Shown in pieces: positions 8,923 through 18,928 of a stretch of DNA of 64,000 nucleotides (positions within the stretch are counted from its first letter, which is position 1; every line of letters begins with the position of its first letter). This stretch comes from JANXQZ01 sp038225555 (GTDB taxonomy: Bacteria > Acidobacteriota > Terriglobia > Bryobacterales > Bryobacteraceae). Location: positions 8,815-72,814 of the forward strand of contig JBBRRB010000029.1 of assembly GCA_038225555.1 (NCBI GenBank), read 5' to 3'. A program made the translations under genes and the position numbers. The notes beneath the pieces were generated by a model. That model saw only the letters and a program-made list of their open reading frames with translations. It was not told the origin of the DNA and ran no database searches.

Positions 8923-9845
8923 TAGCGCAGTTTTCTAAATATCTTGGCTCGGTAAAATACGACTTGACTGTACGCCACATAAAATCCGCGAGGGTCGGCT
9001 AAGCGGGCGATCGCGGCTGCCAGCATCTTGAGATCGAGCACGAATTCCACAGGTTTTTTATACAACTCCAGTTCATAGTAGGCCCAATTCCGTCCGGCGG
9101 CTTTCGCGGAGTTAGCGATATGGGACCACTTCAGTCGCTCGGGCATGATCACGTGTTGCACGCGCGCGAGAGCCGTGCAATAGATTCCATAGCCAAGTCT
9201 TGCGATCCGGCACTGTAAATCGAGCTCTTCTCCGCCAGACTGATCTCTCCCCACACGCCCAAGCTTCTCGCTGAAATACCCGGCCCGTTCAATCGCATCC
9301 TTACGAAACGCAAGGTTCGCGCCAAACGGATAGTCTTGCATTTCAGCAACTCGCCTGCATGCCCCGCCCGGATCGAACGCGCTGTAGTAGCCGGCAAACT
9401 CCTGGCGAAACCAGCGAGGCAACTTGGCAGGCAACGCCAATTCAATTAATCCGCCCACGCACCCCGCATCGCTATTCGCATCGAAAACACTCAGGATGTA
9501 TTTCAGAAGGTCAAGATCGGCGATGGCGTCATCATCGATAAACGCCACAATCGGGGAGCGGGCCGCATGTGTCCCGGTATTGCGCGCACTCGAAAGACCC
9601 CGCGATCCTGAATAGAGATAACGCACGCCGGGACAGCGCAACGCGAACGCGCTAGTGTGGTCCGTAGAGCCGTTATCGACCACGATCACCTCATATTCTT
9701 CCGGGGCAAGGGACTGCCGCGTGGCAGCCATTAAGCAGCGGGGCAGAATGTCGGCGCGATTATAGGTACAGATGATCAGGCTGATGCGCGGCAATAACTT
9801 CCCCCGATTATTGCAAAGGCGCTTCGGCACCGGCAAGGGTTTCAC
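8883..9845 (-). CDS. Family 2 glycosyltransferase
   Basis: GT-A fold signatures are clear: SLIICTYNRADILPRCL at the N-terminus, EVIVVDNGSTDHT for nucleotide binding, a metal-binding acidic motif VAFIDDDAIAD, and a later GGEELDLQCRIARLGYGI segment. It transfers a sugar from an NDP-sugar, acceptor unknown. The first possible start (GTG 9845) gives 320 residues but overlaps the divergent methyltransferase frame by 74 bp. A TTG at 9794 preceded by GGGGGAAG, just before the conserved PRISLIICTYN, is a credible alternative that shortens the overlap to 23 bp. Its neighbour on the other strand suggests surface polysaccharide or lipid modification. Confidence 0.88.
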   Translation of the reverse strand: MKPLPVPKRLCNNRGKLLPRISLIICTYNRADILPRCLMAATRQSLAPEEYEVIVVDNGSTDHTSAFALRCPGVRYLYSGSRGLSSARNTGTHAARSPIVAFIDDDAIADLDLLKYILSVFDANSDAGCVGGLIELALPAKLPRWFRQEFAGYYSAFDPGGACRRVAEMQDYPFGANLAFRKDAIERAGYFSEKLGRVGRDQSGGEELDLQCRIARLGYGIYCTALARVQHVIMPERLKWSHIANSAKAAGRNWAYYELELYKKPVEFVLDLKMLAAAIARLADPRGFYVAYSQVVFYRAKIFRKLRYYFSISRRDRTPK

Positions 9846-10728
9846 CTCCGCCTACCTGACCTACTTTCAAAAAGCGCAGAACGTTGAGCTCGAAACGGAG
9901 CATGATTTGGATCGTCTCGGCGAGCCGCGGGCCATGTGGTTTCATTACGCGATGTCGACGAATCAGCGCGGCGAAGCTTTGATTCAATCGATCGAGCCCT
10001 TAAAGAAACTGAAGGGCGCTCGATACCTCGATGTCGGCTGCGGATTCGGCGGACATCTGATCGCTGCCGCTCGACACGGTGCGCAATGCGTGGGCATTGA
10101 GCCCGATCCATTGCGCGCGGAGTTCAGCGCGAAGAACATCGCCGACTTCAGGCTGGATATTCCAGTCTTCAATCTTGACGCGCTTGCTGACAATATCGAA
10201 GCTCAGATCGGCACCTTCGACATCATCACGTGCAACGATGTGGCCGAGCACGTGGATAGCGCGGAAGGTCTGATCATGAACCTGGGCCGCCTACTGAGGC
10301 CGGGCGGACTCGCCTACCTCGAAATTCCTAACGGTGAATGCATCGACTTCGTTGCTCATGACGGGCACTTCGGCCTTTTCGGCATCTCTCTTCTCACGCG
10401 CGAGCAGGCCAAGGCATATCATTGGGACCGATTTCACAGCGCCTATGATGTTGGCGATTATTGGAAACTCCAAGATTACCTCGAGTTCTTTCAGGCCGCC
10501 AGACTCAACGCTCGACTTATTTCCTCGCTGCATCATCCCACTCTTCCATTTTCCGAACTCGACCGCCAACTACGCCTTCTGGATGATGCAGCACGATCTG
10601 ATGAGGCGGTCAATGAGGCTTACCAAGCCTATCGGGGCCGTCTTGATCGGGATCGATTCTCGATGGACGAAGAGTCCTTCCGTAACCGCTATCTGAGGAA
10701 CTTCTGGACCTTTCTGGCTACAATGTAG
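9772..10728 (+). CDS. Class I SAM-dependent methyltransferase
   Basis: About 318 residues. The SAM-binding motif I is YLDVGCGFGGHLIAAARHG (about residues 84-102), followed by the acidic residue of motif II (GIEPDPLRAEF) and a motif IV-like FDIITCNDVAEHV. This matches the UbiG/Methyltransf_23 type, often found in O-antigen or lipid pathways. The first 30 residues overlap the divergent glycosyltransferase gene, so the true start may be downstream of 9772 (for example 9784). The substrate cannot be predicted. It lies 15 bp upstream of the glutamate dehydrogenase gene. Confidence 0.85.
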   Translation: MIRLMRGNNFPRLLQRRFGTGKGFTSAYLTYFQKAQNVELETEHDLDRLGEPRAMWFHYAMSTNQRGEALIQSIEPLKKLKGARYLDVGCGFGGHLIAAARHGAQCVGIEPDPLRAEFSAKNIADFRLDIPVFNLDALADNIEAQIGTFDIITCNDVAEHVDSAEGLIMNLGRLLRPGGLAYLEIPNGECIDFVAHDGHFGLFGISLLTREQAKAYHWDRFHSAYDVGDYWKLQDYLEFFQAARLNARLISSLHHPTLPFSELDRQLRLLDDAARSDEAVNEAYQAYRGRLDRDRFSMDEESFRNRYLRNFWTFLATM

Positions 10729-10743
10729 TCGGAGGCAAATCCG

Positions 10744-12018
10744 ATGATTCTCGAAGCGACCCCGTCAGTCGAAAAAGAAATCAATCCCTGGTTATCGGCA
10801 GCGGCACGCTTCGATGAAGCGGCCAATCGTCTGGGTGTAGACGAAGGGCTTCAAAAGGTTCTCCGAACGCCCGCGTTGGAATTGACAGTTAACATTCCCA
10901 TTCACTTGGACGACGGACGCATCGAAGTATTCACCGGCTATCGTGTCCAGCACTCGATTGCGCGCGGGCCCGGCAAGGGCGGCATTCGCTTCGCGCCCGA
11001 CGTGACGCTGGACGAGGTGCGCGCGCTGGCCGCCTGGATGACTTGGAAATGCGCGGTGGTCAACATCCCTTTCGGGGGCGCTAAGGGTGGCGTTATCTGC
11101 GATCCGAATCTCCTATCGCAGCAGGAACTCGAGAGGATCACGCGGCGCTACACCGCTGAAATTATCGACTTCATCGGACCTGAGCGCGATGTGCCGGCAC
11201 CGGACATAAATACGAACGAGCAGACGATGGCCTGGATCATGGACACCTACTCTATGCACAAGCGCCATACGGTCACTGCCGTTGTAACGGGCAAGCCTCT
11301 GAATCTGGGCGGCTCGCGCGGCCGCGCTGAAGCGACCGGGCGCGGGTGCATGATCGTCACCCTGCAGGCGCTGCGGCGGTTCGGCATCGATCCGTCAACC
11401 TGCCGAGTGGTGGTGCAGGGATTTGGAAACGTCGGCGGAATGGCAGCGAAGTTGATGGCGCGCGCCGGCTTCAAGATCATCAGCGTTATTGAGTACGATG
11501 GTGCTGTTTATAATCCGCGCGGGATCGACGTGGAAGGCCTGATGAAGCATCGCCACGATACCGGTTCCGTCATTGGCTTCTCAGAAGCGGAGGACATTGA
11601 CCGCGATGACGCCATGTTTCTAGAGTGCGACGTGCTGCTTCCCGCCGCAAAAGAGAACGTAATCAAGACGTCGAACGCGGATCGGATTCGCGCCAAGATA
11701 ATTTGCGAGGGAGCCAATGGCCCTACTACTGCGGAGGCGGACGCAATTCTTGCCGAGAAGAAGATATTCGTGATGCCGGATATTTTGGCGAATGCGGGAG
11801 GGGTGACGGTATCGTACTTTGAGTGGGTTCAGGATCGGCAAGGCTTCTTCTGGAATGAGCAGTTGGTGAATGGACGACTTGAAGAAATCATGGTGAATAG
11901 TTTTAAGGATGTGGTCGGGTATGCGGACAAGCACAAGGTGAATAATCGGGTCGCCGCTTATATGCTGGCCATTGATCGCGTGGCATTCGCGATCAAGTTG
12001 CGCGGCATTTATGCGTAG
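10744..12018 (+). CDS. gdhA: Glu/Leu/Phe/Val dehydrogenase (glutamate dehydrogenase)
   Basis: A 424-residue enzyme that interconverts glutamate with 2-oxoglutarate and ammonia using NAD(P). The substrate-binding region is GPGKGGIRFAPDVTLDEVRA, and the catalytic-lysine motif is PFGGAKGGVICDP at about residue 113. The nucleotide-binding fold begins at VVVQGFGNVGGMAA (about 223). The late motif ILANAGGVTVSYFEWVQ is also diagnostic. Length is normal for the hexameric bacterial type. GGAGG lies 9 bases before the ATG. Coenzyme preference (NAD or NADP) is not decided by what can be read. Confidence 0.95.
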   Translation: MILEATPSVEKEINPWLSAAARFDEAANRLGVDEGLQKVLRTPALELTVNIPIHLDDGRIEVFTGYRVQHSIARGPGKGGIRFAPDVTLDEVRALAAWMTWKCAVVNIPFGGAKGGVICDPNLLSQQELERITRRYTAEIIDFIGPERDVPAPDINTNEQTMAWIMDTYSMHKRHTVTAVVTGKPLNLGGSRGRAEATGRGCMIVTLQALRRFGIDPSTCRVVVQGFGNVGGMAAKLMARAGFKIISVIEYDGAVYNPRGIDVEGLMKHRHDTGSVIGFSEAEDIDRDDAMFLECDVLLPAAKENVIKTSNADRIRAKIICEGANGPTTAEADAILAEKKIFVMPDILANAGGVTVSYFEWVQDRQGFFWNEQLVNGRLEEIMVNSFKDVVGYADKHKVNNRVAAYMLAIDRVAFAIKLRGIYA

Positions 12019-12020
12019 TG

Positions 12021-12070
12021 CCGAGAGCCGGCTGGAAAGCCGGCTGCAGCCAAGATTGGCTGCCCCACAA
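12021..12070. repeat. Double-hairpin intergenic element between gdhA and mutS
   Basis: Two perfect inverted repeats stand side by side. AGCCGGCT (12026-12033) and AGCCGGCT (12038-12045) flank a GGAA loop. GCAGCCAA (12046-12053) and TTGGCTGC (12056-12063) flank a GA loop. They are followed by CCCCAC. No T-run follows, so this is not a classical intrinsic terminator. It resembles the short palindromic repeats scattered between genes in Solibacter-type genomes. It may attenuate or stabilise gdhA mRNA. Confidence 0.6.
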
Positions 12071-12095
12071 AGCAGCACAGCCGATGTTGCAGTAC

Positions 12096-14654
12096 ATGAC
12101 CGCTGAACCTTCTACGCCGCTGATGCGGCAATATCAAGCGATCAAGCAGCAGGTTCCGCAGGCGCTCCTACTTTTCCGGCTCGGCGATTTTTACGAACTC
12201 TTCTATGACGATGCCGTAACCGCCGCCCGCGAGCTCGAGATCACTCTCACTGCCCGGCATACTATCCCGATGTGCGGCGTCCCGTATCACGCTGCCGAAG
12301 GCTACATCTCGCGATTGATCCAACGCGGCCATCGCGTGGCAATTTGCGAACAAATGGAAGAGCCAGGGCCGGGCAAGAAGCTCGTGCGGCGAGAGATTAC
12401 GCGCGTCGTGACTCCGGGAACCGCCACTGAATCGTCTCTCCTCCGTTCGCACGAGAACAGCTATTTGGCGGCAGTGATTCGCAATGGTTCTCGGGCAGGC
12501 ATCGCGCATGCCGACGTCACCACTGGAGAGTTCCGCGTCACGGAAGCCGATGTCGCCGACATACCCGCGCTGCTCGAGAATTTAAGCGCCCGCGAAGTGC
12601 TGGTCCCCGAAGAGTCGGAGACGCTCCCCGGTTTTCGCACCAACCTCGAGGATTGGGTCTTCAGCTTCGATTACGCCGAACGCAACTTGCGCGAACACTT
12701 CCGTCTACTGACTCTGGACGGCTGCGGCCTGGCTGGCAAGTCACTCGCTGTATCGGCCGCCGGCGCAATTCTGCACTACGTCCGCGATACTCAGAAATCC
12801 GCGCTCGACCATTTGGCCCAGCCGACATATTACGATCGCGGAAATTCGATGATCCTGGACTCGGTCACCGTGCGAAATCTGGAGTTGCTGGAACCCTTAT
12901 TTGTGGGCGAGAGCAAGGAGTCTACGCTGGTCAGCGTGCTCGATCAGACTTGCACGGGCATGGGGGGCAGATTGCTCAGGCAGCGCTTGCTCCGTCCCTG
13001 CCTGGAACTAGACGAAATCGACGCGAGGCTAGACGGGGTTCAGGAGGCGCTCCAGGCTACCATCGCGCGTGCCGAGAGCCGCAAATTGCTAGGCTCTATT
13101 CTGGACCTGGAGCGACTGCTGGCTAAGCTCACGCTGGGGACTGCGGGTCCGCGAGAGCTGCTGGCCCTGGGTAGATCGCTTGCGCTGATCCCGAAACTGA
13201 AGCTGATCTCAGTGGAATTTAGAGCTGCCCGCTTGCGCCAGATCCACAGCGAGCTGGATGAAGTCGCCGAATTGCGCGAACGGATTCTCGCCGCCGTGGC
13301 CGAGGAGCCGCCCGTCCATCTCGCCGATGGAGGAACCATCCGGCCGGGCTACCATGCCGAACTGGATGAACTGCGCGACATCAGCCGCAACAGCCGGCAA
13401 TACATCGCTCAGATCGAAGTGCGCGAGCGGGCACGCACCGGTATTCAGTCGTTGAAGGTTCGCTTCAATAATGTGTTCGGCTATTACATTGAGATTTCGA
13501 AGGCGAACCAGCACCACGCGCCTTCGGATTACGAACGCAAGCAGACGCTGGTCAACGCAGAACGGTTCACTACCCCCGAGCTGAAAGAACTCGAAAGCAA
13601 GGTGCTCGACGCCGAGGACAAAATGCTTGGGCTGGAGCGCGAGATTTTTAATCAGCTGCGTTCGTTCGCTGCGGAACATGCAGGGCGCATCCGGCAGACG
13701 GCCGCAGCCGTTGCGGAACTGGACGTGACGTGCTCTTTTGCACAGGTAGCAGCGGAGAACCGCTACACGCGCCCGCGATTTTCAGACTCGGGCGAAATGA
13801 AAATCGCCGGGGGACGGCATCCCGTGATTGAAAAGCTAGCGGAGCGCGAAGCCGCGCGATTTATCCCCAACGATTTATACCTCAATGCGGAGTCCGAGTT
13901 TATCGCGGTCATCACGGGACCAAACATGGGCGGGAAATCCACCTATCTTCGCCAAGCCGCTCTCATCGCGATTCTGGCTCAGATCGGATCGTTCGTTCCA
14001 GCCGAAAGCGCGCTGCTGCCTCTTACAGACCGGGTGTTCACGCGCATCGGCGCGGCCGACAACCTCGCGCGCGGACGATCCACTTTCATGGTGGAAATGA
14101 CCGAAACCGCGGTCATTCTCAACACGGCCACGAGCCGCAGCTTGGTTGTTCTGGACGAGATCGGACGGGGCACGTCCACTTACGACGGGCTGGCGCTGGC
14201 TTGGTCCGTGGTGGAACATATCCACGCGCGCATTCGGGCCCGAACGCTTTTCGCCACGCACTATCACGAGTTGACGGAACTCGCCGAGGAGCTGGAGGGC
14301 GTGCGAAATTTGCACGTGTCAGTGAAAGAGGCGGGCGACCAGATCGTTTTCCTGCGGAAGGTGGAGCCCGGGCGCGCCGACCGAAGCTACGGCATTGAGG
14401 TGGCTCGCCTTGCAGGGCTGCCGATCAGCGTGATCGAGCGGGCCCGCGACGTTCTGACCCTGCATGAAAAGACCGAGCATGCCGTTACCGGGGAACTCTC
14501 GCCGCGCCCCGCCGGCCCCGTTCAGATCCAGCTTTTCGAGCCGGTGAACTATCAGATGGCCGAGCGCATCCGGCAATTAAAGCTGGATGAGCTACGTCCG
14601 ATTGATGCTCTGCAATTGCTGAATGAATTGCAGCAGGAGTTGAGGAGATCGTGA
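12096..14654 (+). CDS. mutS: DNA mismatch repair protein MutS
   Basis: The start at 12096 is preferred because the longer frame back to 12018 would translate the double hairpin. From there the protein has 852 residues. The mismatch-reading Phe-X-Glu is F32-Y-E34 in GDFYELF. Connector and clamp domains follow, then the ATPase: Walker A GPNMGGKST at about 608-616, signature region GRSTFMVEMTETA, Walker B/D-loop LVVLDEIGRGTSTYDG, and an H-loop in TLFATHYHEL. MutS binds base mismatches and recruits MutL. All key motifs are intact. anmK follows with a 4-base overlap. Confidence 0.96.
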   Translation: MTAEPSTPLMRQYQAIKQQVPQALLLFRLGDFYELFYDDAVTAARELEITLTARHTIPMCGVPYHAAEGYISRLIQRGHRVAICEQMEEPGPGKKLVRREITRVVTPGTATESSLLRSHENSYLAAVIRNGSRAGIAHADVTTGEFRVTEADVADIPALLENLSAREVLVPEESETLPGFRTNLEDWVFSFDYAERNLREHFRLLTLDGCGLAGKSLAVSAAGAILHYVRDTQKSALDHLAQPTYYDRGNSMILDSVTVRNLELLEPLFVGESKESTLVSVLDQTCTGMGGRLLRQRLLRPCLELDEIDARLDGVQEALQATIARAESRKLLGSILDLERLLAKLTLGTAGPRELLALGRSLALIPKLKLISVEFRAARLRQIHSELDEVAELRERILAAVAEEPPVHLADGGTIRPGYHAELDELRDISRNSRQYIAQIEVRERARTGIQSLKVRFNNVFGYYIEISKANQHHAPSDYERKQTLVNAERFTTPELKELESKVLDAEDKMLGLEREIFNQLRSFAAEHAGRIRQTAAAVAELDVTCSFAQVAAENRYTRPRFSDSGEMKIAGGRHPVIEKLAEREAARFIPNDLYLNAESEFIAVITGPNMGGKSTYLRQAALIAILAQIGSFVPAESALLPLTDRVFTRIGAADNLARGRSTFMVEMTETAVILNTATSRSLVVLDEIGRGTSTYDGLALAWSVVEHIHARIRARTLFATHYHELTELAEELEGVRNLHVSVKEAGDQIVFLRKVEPGRADRSYGIEVARLAGLPISVIERARDVLTLHEKTEHAVTGELSPRPAGPVQIQLFEPVNYQMAERIRQLKLDELRPIDALQLLNELQQELRRS

Positions 14655-15742
14655 TCGTAGCGGGCGTGATCAGCGGCACTTCTGTGGATGGCATCGATGT
14701 AGCGATTGTAGACATCGACCAAGACTTCAAAGTGCTTGGACACCAATCGGTGCCGTACCCGCCCGGAGTCCGCGAGGCGATTCTGGCCGTGTCGAACGCA
14801 AACACGCATACCTCATCCATCGCCAGGCTCAATTTTCTGCTCGGTGAACTCTTCGCAGAGGCCGTGATTCGGACCTGTCAGAAGATTGCTCTTCCGGTCG
14901 GCGCGTTGAGCCTGATCGGATCGCATGGGCAGACGATCTTTCACGAGGGCGAGCCGATCGAGTGCTTCGGCTACAAAGTGGCAAGCACGATGCAGATCGG
15001 CGAGGCTGCGGTGATCGCGAAGCGGACCGGGGTTGTTACTATAGCCGACTTTCGGCCCGACGATATCGCTGTCGGCGGACATGGCGCGCCGCTCGTGCCT
15101 GCCGTGGACTACCGCATGTTTCGCCATCCGGAGATTTGCCGCATTGCGCTGAACATTGGAGGTATCGCGAACATCACGATGATCCCCGCAAGTGCGGCTC
15201 TCGAGGACGTAGTTGCATTCGACACCGGTCCTGGCAACATGGTCATGGATGCCTTGATGGGGGTTGCCAAATTTGATCACGATGGAGCGCTGGCACGCGC
15301 TGGCCGGATCGACCCGAAGCTGCTGGAAGAATTGCTGGCTGATCCTTATTACGGGCAGGATCCACCTAAGTCTACCGGCCGCGAACAATACGGAGAGGTG
15401 TTCGCTCAGCGCTTCAGCCACCTTGCTCAACGAGACGCTCTCGCCACAGCGACCGAACTCACGGTTCAGACTATCTCCTTGGCAATCGCACGCTTTCCTG
15501 CTGCAATGGAGGTGATCGTTTCAGGGGGAGGAGCGCATAATGGCTACCTTATGGAAAGACTGCGTGCGACGCTGAAACAGAACGTGCAAACCTCCGCGGA
15601 ATATGGGGTGGACATTGATGCCAAGGAAGCAATCGCGTTTGCGATTCTCGCTTATGAGTCCTACCACGGCCGTACTGGAAACGTTCCAGGGGCTACTGGC
15701 GCTCGGCGGCCGACCATATGCGGAAAACGTTCGACTCCGTAA
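14651..15742 (+). CDS. anmK: Anhydro-N-acetylmuramic acid kinase
   Basis: A 363-residue kinase that converts 1,6-anhydro-MurNAc, released by lytic transglycosylases, into MurNAc-6-phosphate for cell-wall recycling. Motifs: ATP-binding GVISGTSVDGIDVA at the N-terminus, LIGSHGQTIFH, TIADFRPDDIAVGGHGAPLVP, and NIGGIANIT. The C-terminus closes with AFAILAYESYHG and GATGARRPTICGK, as in the family. It starts with GTG overlapping the mutS stop by four bases, so it is coupled to mutS; no functional link between the two is implied. No other recycling genes are adjacent. Confidence 0.94.
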   Translation: MIVAGVISGTSVDGIDVAIVDIDQDFKVLGHQSVPYPPGVREAILAVSNANTHTSSIARLNFLLGELFAEAVIRTCQKIALPVGALSLIGSHGQTIFHEGEPIECFGYKVASTMQIGEAAVIAKRTGVVTIADFRPDDIAVGGHGAPLVPAVDYRMFRHPEICRIALNIGGIANITMIPASAALEDVVAFDTGPGNMVMDALMGVAKFDHDGALARAGRIDPKLLEELLADPYYGQDPPKSTGREQYGEVFAQRFSHLAQRDALATATELTVQTISLAIARFPAAMEVIVSGGGAHNGYLMERLRATLKQNVQTSAEYGVDIDAKEAIAFAILAYESYHGRTGNVPGATGARRPTICGKRSTP

Positions 15743-15941
15743 CCGCTGACGCTGATCCGCAATTGATTCTTATCTTCCTCCACCACCTAGAACCGGTCAG
15801 CCTCTACATCCAGGAAGCTCTGTCGTCGACCGATGGGCCAGGATATCTCTATCTTATCGATGCGCTTCCGGGTTGCTTCTGGTAAAAAGAGTTGAACGCT
15901 CGCCTGTATGGATGTAATTCGGTGGCGAGGATCTCCCGCCA

Positions 15942-18494
15942 TCAACGCTGAACCGGCACATCGAGATAAATTTCGTTCGCACCTGGATTCTTCACAATAA
16001 TGCGCACGGTTTTCCCGATTGTCTGAGGATCGATTTTGATGAATATTTTCATCCACGTCCCATCCGAACTCGTCTCCACAGGACGGTTATTGGGCGGCCT
16101 ATCTTGCCGGCTCCCCACGAATCCCGGCACATTCAACCGGACAGTCGATTGCAAGGACAAACCGGAGCCAAAGATCTTGTACTGACGCATTTGCCTCTCG
16201 TCGAAATATGGTGGCTCAATCGAATCCAGCTTGGATGCGGAGGTCAGCGTCTCGGGAACCTTCTGAATCCGATCAAGGCTGGCGCGCGCCTCTCTGCTTC
16301 CCAGCAACGCGGCTTCCTGATACATCTTCCTGGCAGCAGCGACATCCTTAGGGACGCCAACTCCCTGCTCGTAAGCCATTCCGAGATGAAAGGTGGCATT
16401 CACGTCGCCCGCATCGGCTGCTTGCTTGTGCAAACGGAAGGCTTCACCGGGATCCTTCGGCATTCCGTGGCCGTTTAGATACATGTCTGCGAGGTCGTCC
16501 AGTGCGCGTTTATCGCCCTTTCCGCCGGCAAGGCGAAACCACTTGACGGCTTCTTCGTAGTTTTTAGCGTCCGCATACATCGCTCCCAGAAGAACCATAG
16601 CGGAGGTATTCCCAGCTTCGGATGCTTTCCGCAACAACGGCGCTGCGATTTCAACGCTTCGTGCAACCCCGTCCCCTTGCAGATACATCCTGCCCAGCTC
16701 CAGCATCGCCCGGGAATCCCCGGCGTCGGCGGCCTTCCTGAGCAGAGCCGCAGCCTCACTGGGCTGCAACTTGCGAATGGCCATCGCTTCCGCGTAGAGT
16801 TTCGCCGGGTCCTTCTTCGGCGCCCGGGGCGAATCCACGGGAACCGTCAGACTGAGTCGAACCGGCTCACCTCCGGTCTCCGGCAGGGCCGAAATCGTAT
16901 ACGTTGTGGTCTGCCCAGCAGTGCGGTCCGCTGACCCTTCCGGCGTCACTGGTCCCACACCCTGATCTATCGAAACTTTCGAAGAACCCTTGACGGACCA
17001 GTGCAAACGAAAATTTCCGGCAGCAGCCAGCTTCGGCGGATCGGCGCGAAATGACGCGATAACGGGCTTTTCGGCAGCAGGCGGGGGTTCTTTCGGTGCC
17101 GGTTCCACGACCGCTTCAGCGACTTTATCCACACCACCGCCGCTCGCCGTCAAAGTGTATTTCGTCTTTATCGACGGGTTCACTTCCATCGATCCGCTCG
17201 CGGGGACTTTGCCGATGCCCTGATCGATGATCACCCGCGCGGCGTCCGACACGTTCCATTCGAGAGCGGTCCAACTACCAGCCTGTGTTGCCGTGAACCG
17301 CACGATTACGGGAGACATAGGAGCCGGCGAGGGCCGTCGGGAAAGGTAAGTCACGGCTGCTCCGGCGATGGCCAGCCATAGGGCCCCAACTGCGATTAAG
17401 GGAACAATATATCTACGAGGCTGCGGAGGTGGCCCAGGCACTGGCTTAGGCTGCGGATCTGCGGTACGAACTGGTTCCTTCGGCGTTGTATTTACAGCCG
17501 TAACCGGGGCTTCTAGACTCTGCTGCAGGGCTTCTGCAAAGCCCTGGCAAGTAGGAAACCGATCGTTAGGCAATAACTTGAAGGCGCGGCGAAGAGGTCC
17601 TCCTTCCAGAGCAGGGGACAACTCCATATCCGAGCCGAAGGGGGAGGGCTTGGGCAGCCAACCCGTGAGCAGCCGATAGGCGGTCAGAGCCAGCGAATAC
17701 TGGTCCGACTTCCTGTCGAGCGGAGCCCCCGCCATCTGCTCCGGCGACATGTAGTCCGGGGTGCCCACGACGAAGTGGGTCCGCGTGAGGGCGGTCAACT
17801 GTTTGGATTGGATCTTCGCGATCCCGAAATCCGCGATCTTGACGATTCCGTTCGGCTGCAGCATGATATTTGCAGGCTTGATATCCCTATGCAGGATCTG
17901 CATTTCATGGGCGTAATCCAATGCCGCTGCCGCTTGCTTCACAATGGCGATCACTTGGGAGGTGCTGAATTTTTCGCCGGCATTCAGCAGGTCCTGGAGG
18001 GATTTCCCCTCCACGAGCTCCATCGTTATGAACGGAACGCCGTCGGCTTCATCAAATTCGTGGATGGTTACGATGCCAGGGTGATTCAACGCCCCGGCCG
18101 CCTTCGCTTCACGCAGCAACCTGTCCCGCAAACCTCCCTGCGTGCCAGGCAGTGCTTGTACATTGATCGTCTTCAGGGCAATCTTGCGGCCGAGACGCGG
18201 GTCAAGCGCGGCATATACGGTGCCCATGCCTCCGCTCCCGAGAGTCTCACGGATGAGATAACGTCCGATGCGAAGGGACCCGACGCTGGCGTCATCCGCG
18301 CCTTCCATCGTCGGCTGGAGGATCGACTGTACGTGGTCATGAGATTCCATCAGGCGCAGTACTTCATTAGAGACCTCGGTTTGCCCCGCGCATGCAGTCA
18401 GAAGATAAATCAAGCGCTCTGCTTGAGGAAGCGCGATTAGTTTCGAAAAGACATCGCGAATCTGCTGCTGTTGCTCAGGTGACATTGGCTGCAT
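15942..18494 (-). CDS. Transmembrane Ser/Thr protein kinase with Sel1-like repeats
   Basis: An 850-residue Hanks-type kinase. The kinase domain (about 78-330) has the glycine loop GSGGMGTVYAA, Lys108 in ALKT, catalytic H202-R-D204 in HRDIKPANIM, and DFG at 222-224. The activation segment includes GTPDYMSPEQM. A proline-rich linker leads to one membrane helix (about 362-384). Two similar beta-domains follow, each with an 'IDQGxG' core (VIIDQGIGKVPASG; VSIDQGVGPVTPEG). Sel1-like repeats (about 580-735) come next: GDSRAMLELGRMYLQGDGVA, GDVNATFHLGMAYEQGVGVP. It is divergent from the Q/P-rich secreted protein gene. Confidence 0.93.
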   Translation of the reverse strand: MQPMSPEQQQQIRDVFSKLIALPQAERLIYLLTACAGQTEVSNEVLRLMESHDHVQSILQPTMEGADDASVGSLRIGRYLIRETLGSGGMGTVYAALDPRLGRKIALKTINVQALPGTQGGLRDRLLREAKAAGALNHPGIVTIHEFDEADGVPFITMELVEGKSLQDLLNAGEKFSTSQVIAIVKQAAAALDYAHEMQILHRDIKPANIMLQPNGIVKIADFGIAKIQSKQLTALTRTHFVVGTPDYMSPEQMAGAPLDRKSDQYSLALTAYRLLTGWLPKPSPFGSDMELSPALEGGPLRRAFKLLPNDRFPTCQGFAEALQQSLEAPVTAVNTTPKEPVRTADPQPKPVPGPPPQPRRYIVPLIAVGALWLAIAGAAVTYLSRRPSPAPMSPVIVRFTATQAGSWTALEWNVSDAARVIIDQGIGKVPASGSMEVNPSIKTKYTLTASGGGVDKVAEAVVEPAPKEPPPAAEKPVIASFRADPPKLAAAGNFRLHWSVKGSSKVSIDQGVGPVTPEGSADRTAGQTTTYTISALPETGGEPVRLSLTVPVDSPRAPKKDPAKLYAEAMAIRKLQPSEAAALLRKAADAGDSRAMLELGRMYLQGDGVARSVEIAAPLLRKASEAGNTSAMVLLGAMYADAKNYEEAVKWFRLAGGKGDKRALDDLADMYLNGHGMPKDPGEAFRLHKQAADAGDVNATFHLGMAYEQGVGVPKDVAAARKMYQEAALLGSREARASLDRIQKVPETLTSASKLDSIEPPYFDERQMRQYKIFGSGLSLQSTVRLNVPGFVGSRQDRPPNNRPVETSSDGTWMKIFIKIDPQTIGKTVRIIVKNPGANEIYLDVPVQR

Positions 18495-18928
18495 ACGTTA
18501 CTTCGCTGTCGGACCCGGCGCATGGCCAATCATGAGGAACAAGAGTACTCCCAATCACGCCGAACAGTAGCGAGCGAAACTCCAAGCCTCGACAACCTCC
18601 TTATTGGTGTGGCCCCCGCAGGAGCGCGGTTTCACAACCTGTGCGGCTCTCAGCATCAGCGCTTCCAATTCGTTAAACGAATAGTTTAGTATCCCCGCGC
18701 TGCACGCGATGAGTCAGGGGCAGGCTTTCAGCCATTCCGATCAGTATATCGACCGCTTGCTCTCCTCTGCCACATTAAAACGGAAAAGTTATCTTAGAGA
18801 TGAATTTTTTGATCCGATTCTTGTGCCACCTTGCTTCAGCGGAGCAGAGGCGGTATCTTTGACTAATTCGACTTCGACGCCCTGGATAAGCTGTTCCGTT
18901 CCGTCGTATTTGAATAATCAGGAGATAT
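18495..18928. other. 434-bp intergenic region between divergent genes
   Basis: No convincing gene is seen. It must hold the promoters of the divergent kinase and repeat-protein genes. A TTGACT at about 18858 is a possible -35 box for the latter, but no clear -10 follows. A good Shine-Dalgarno (AGGAGAT) precedes the ATG at 18929. Confidence 0.5.

Noticed and set aside
12018..12095. Longer mutS start overlapping gdhA
   Set aside because: It would translate the double-hairpin repeat; MutS homologues begin close to the MTAEPSTPLMRQY region.
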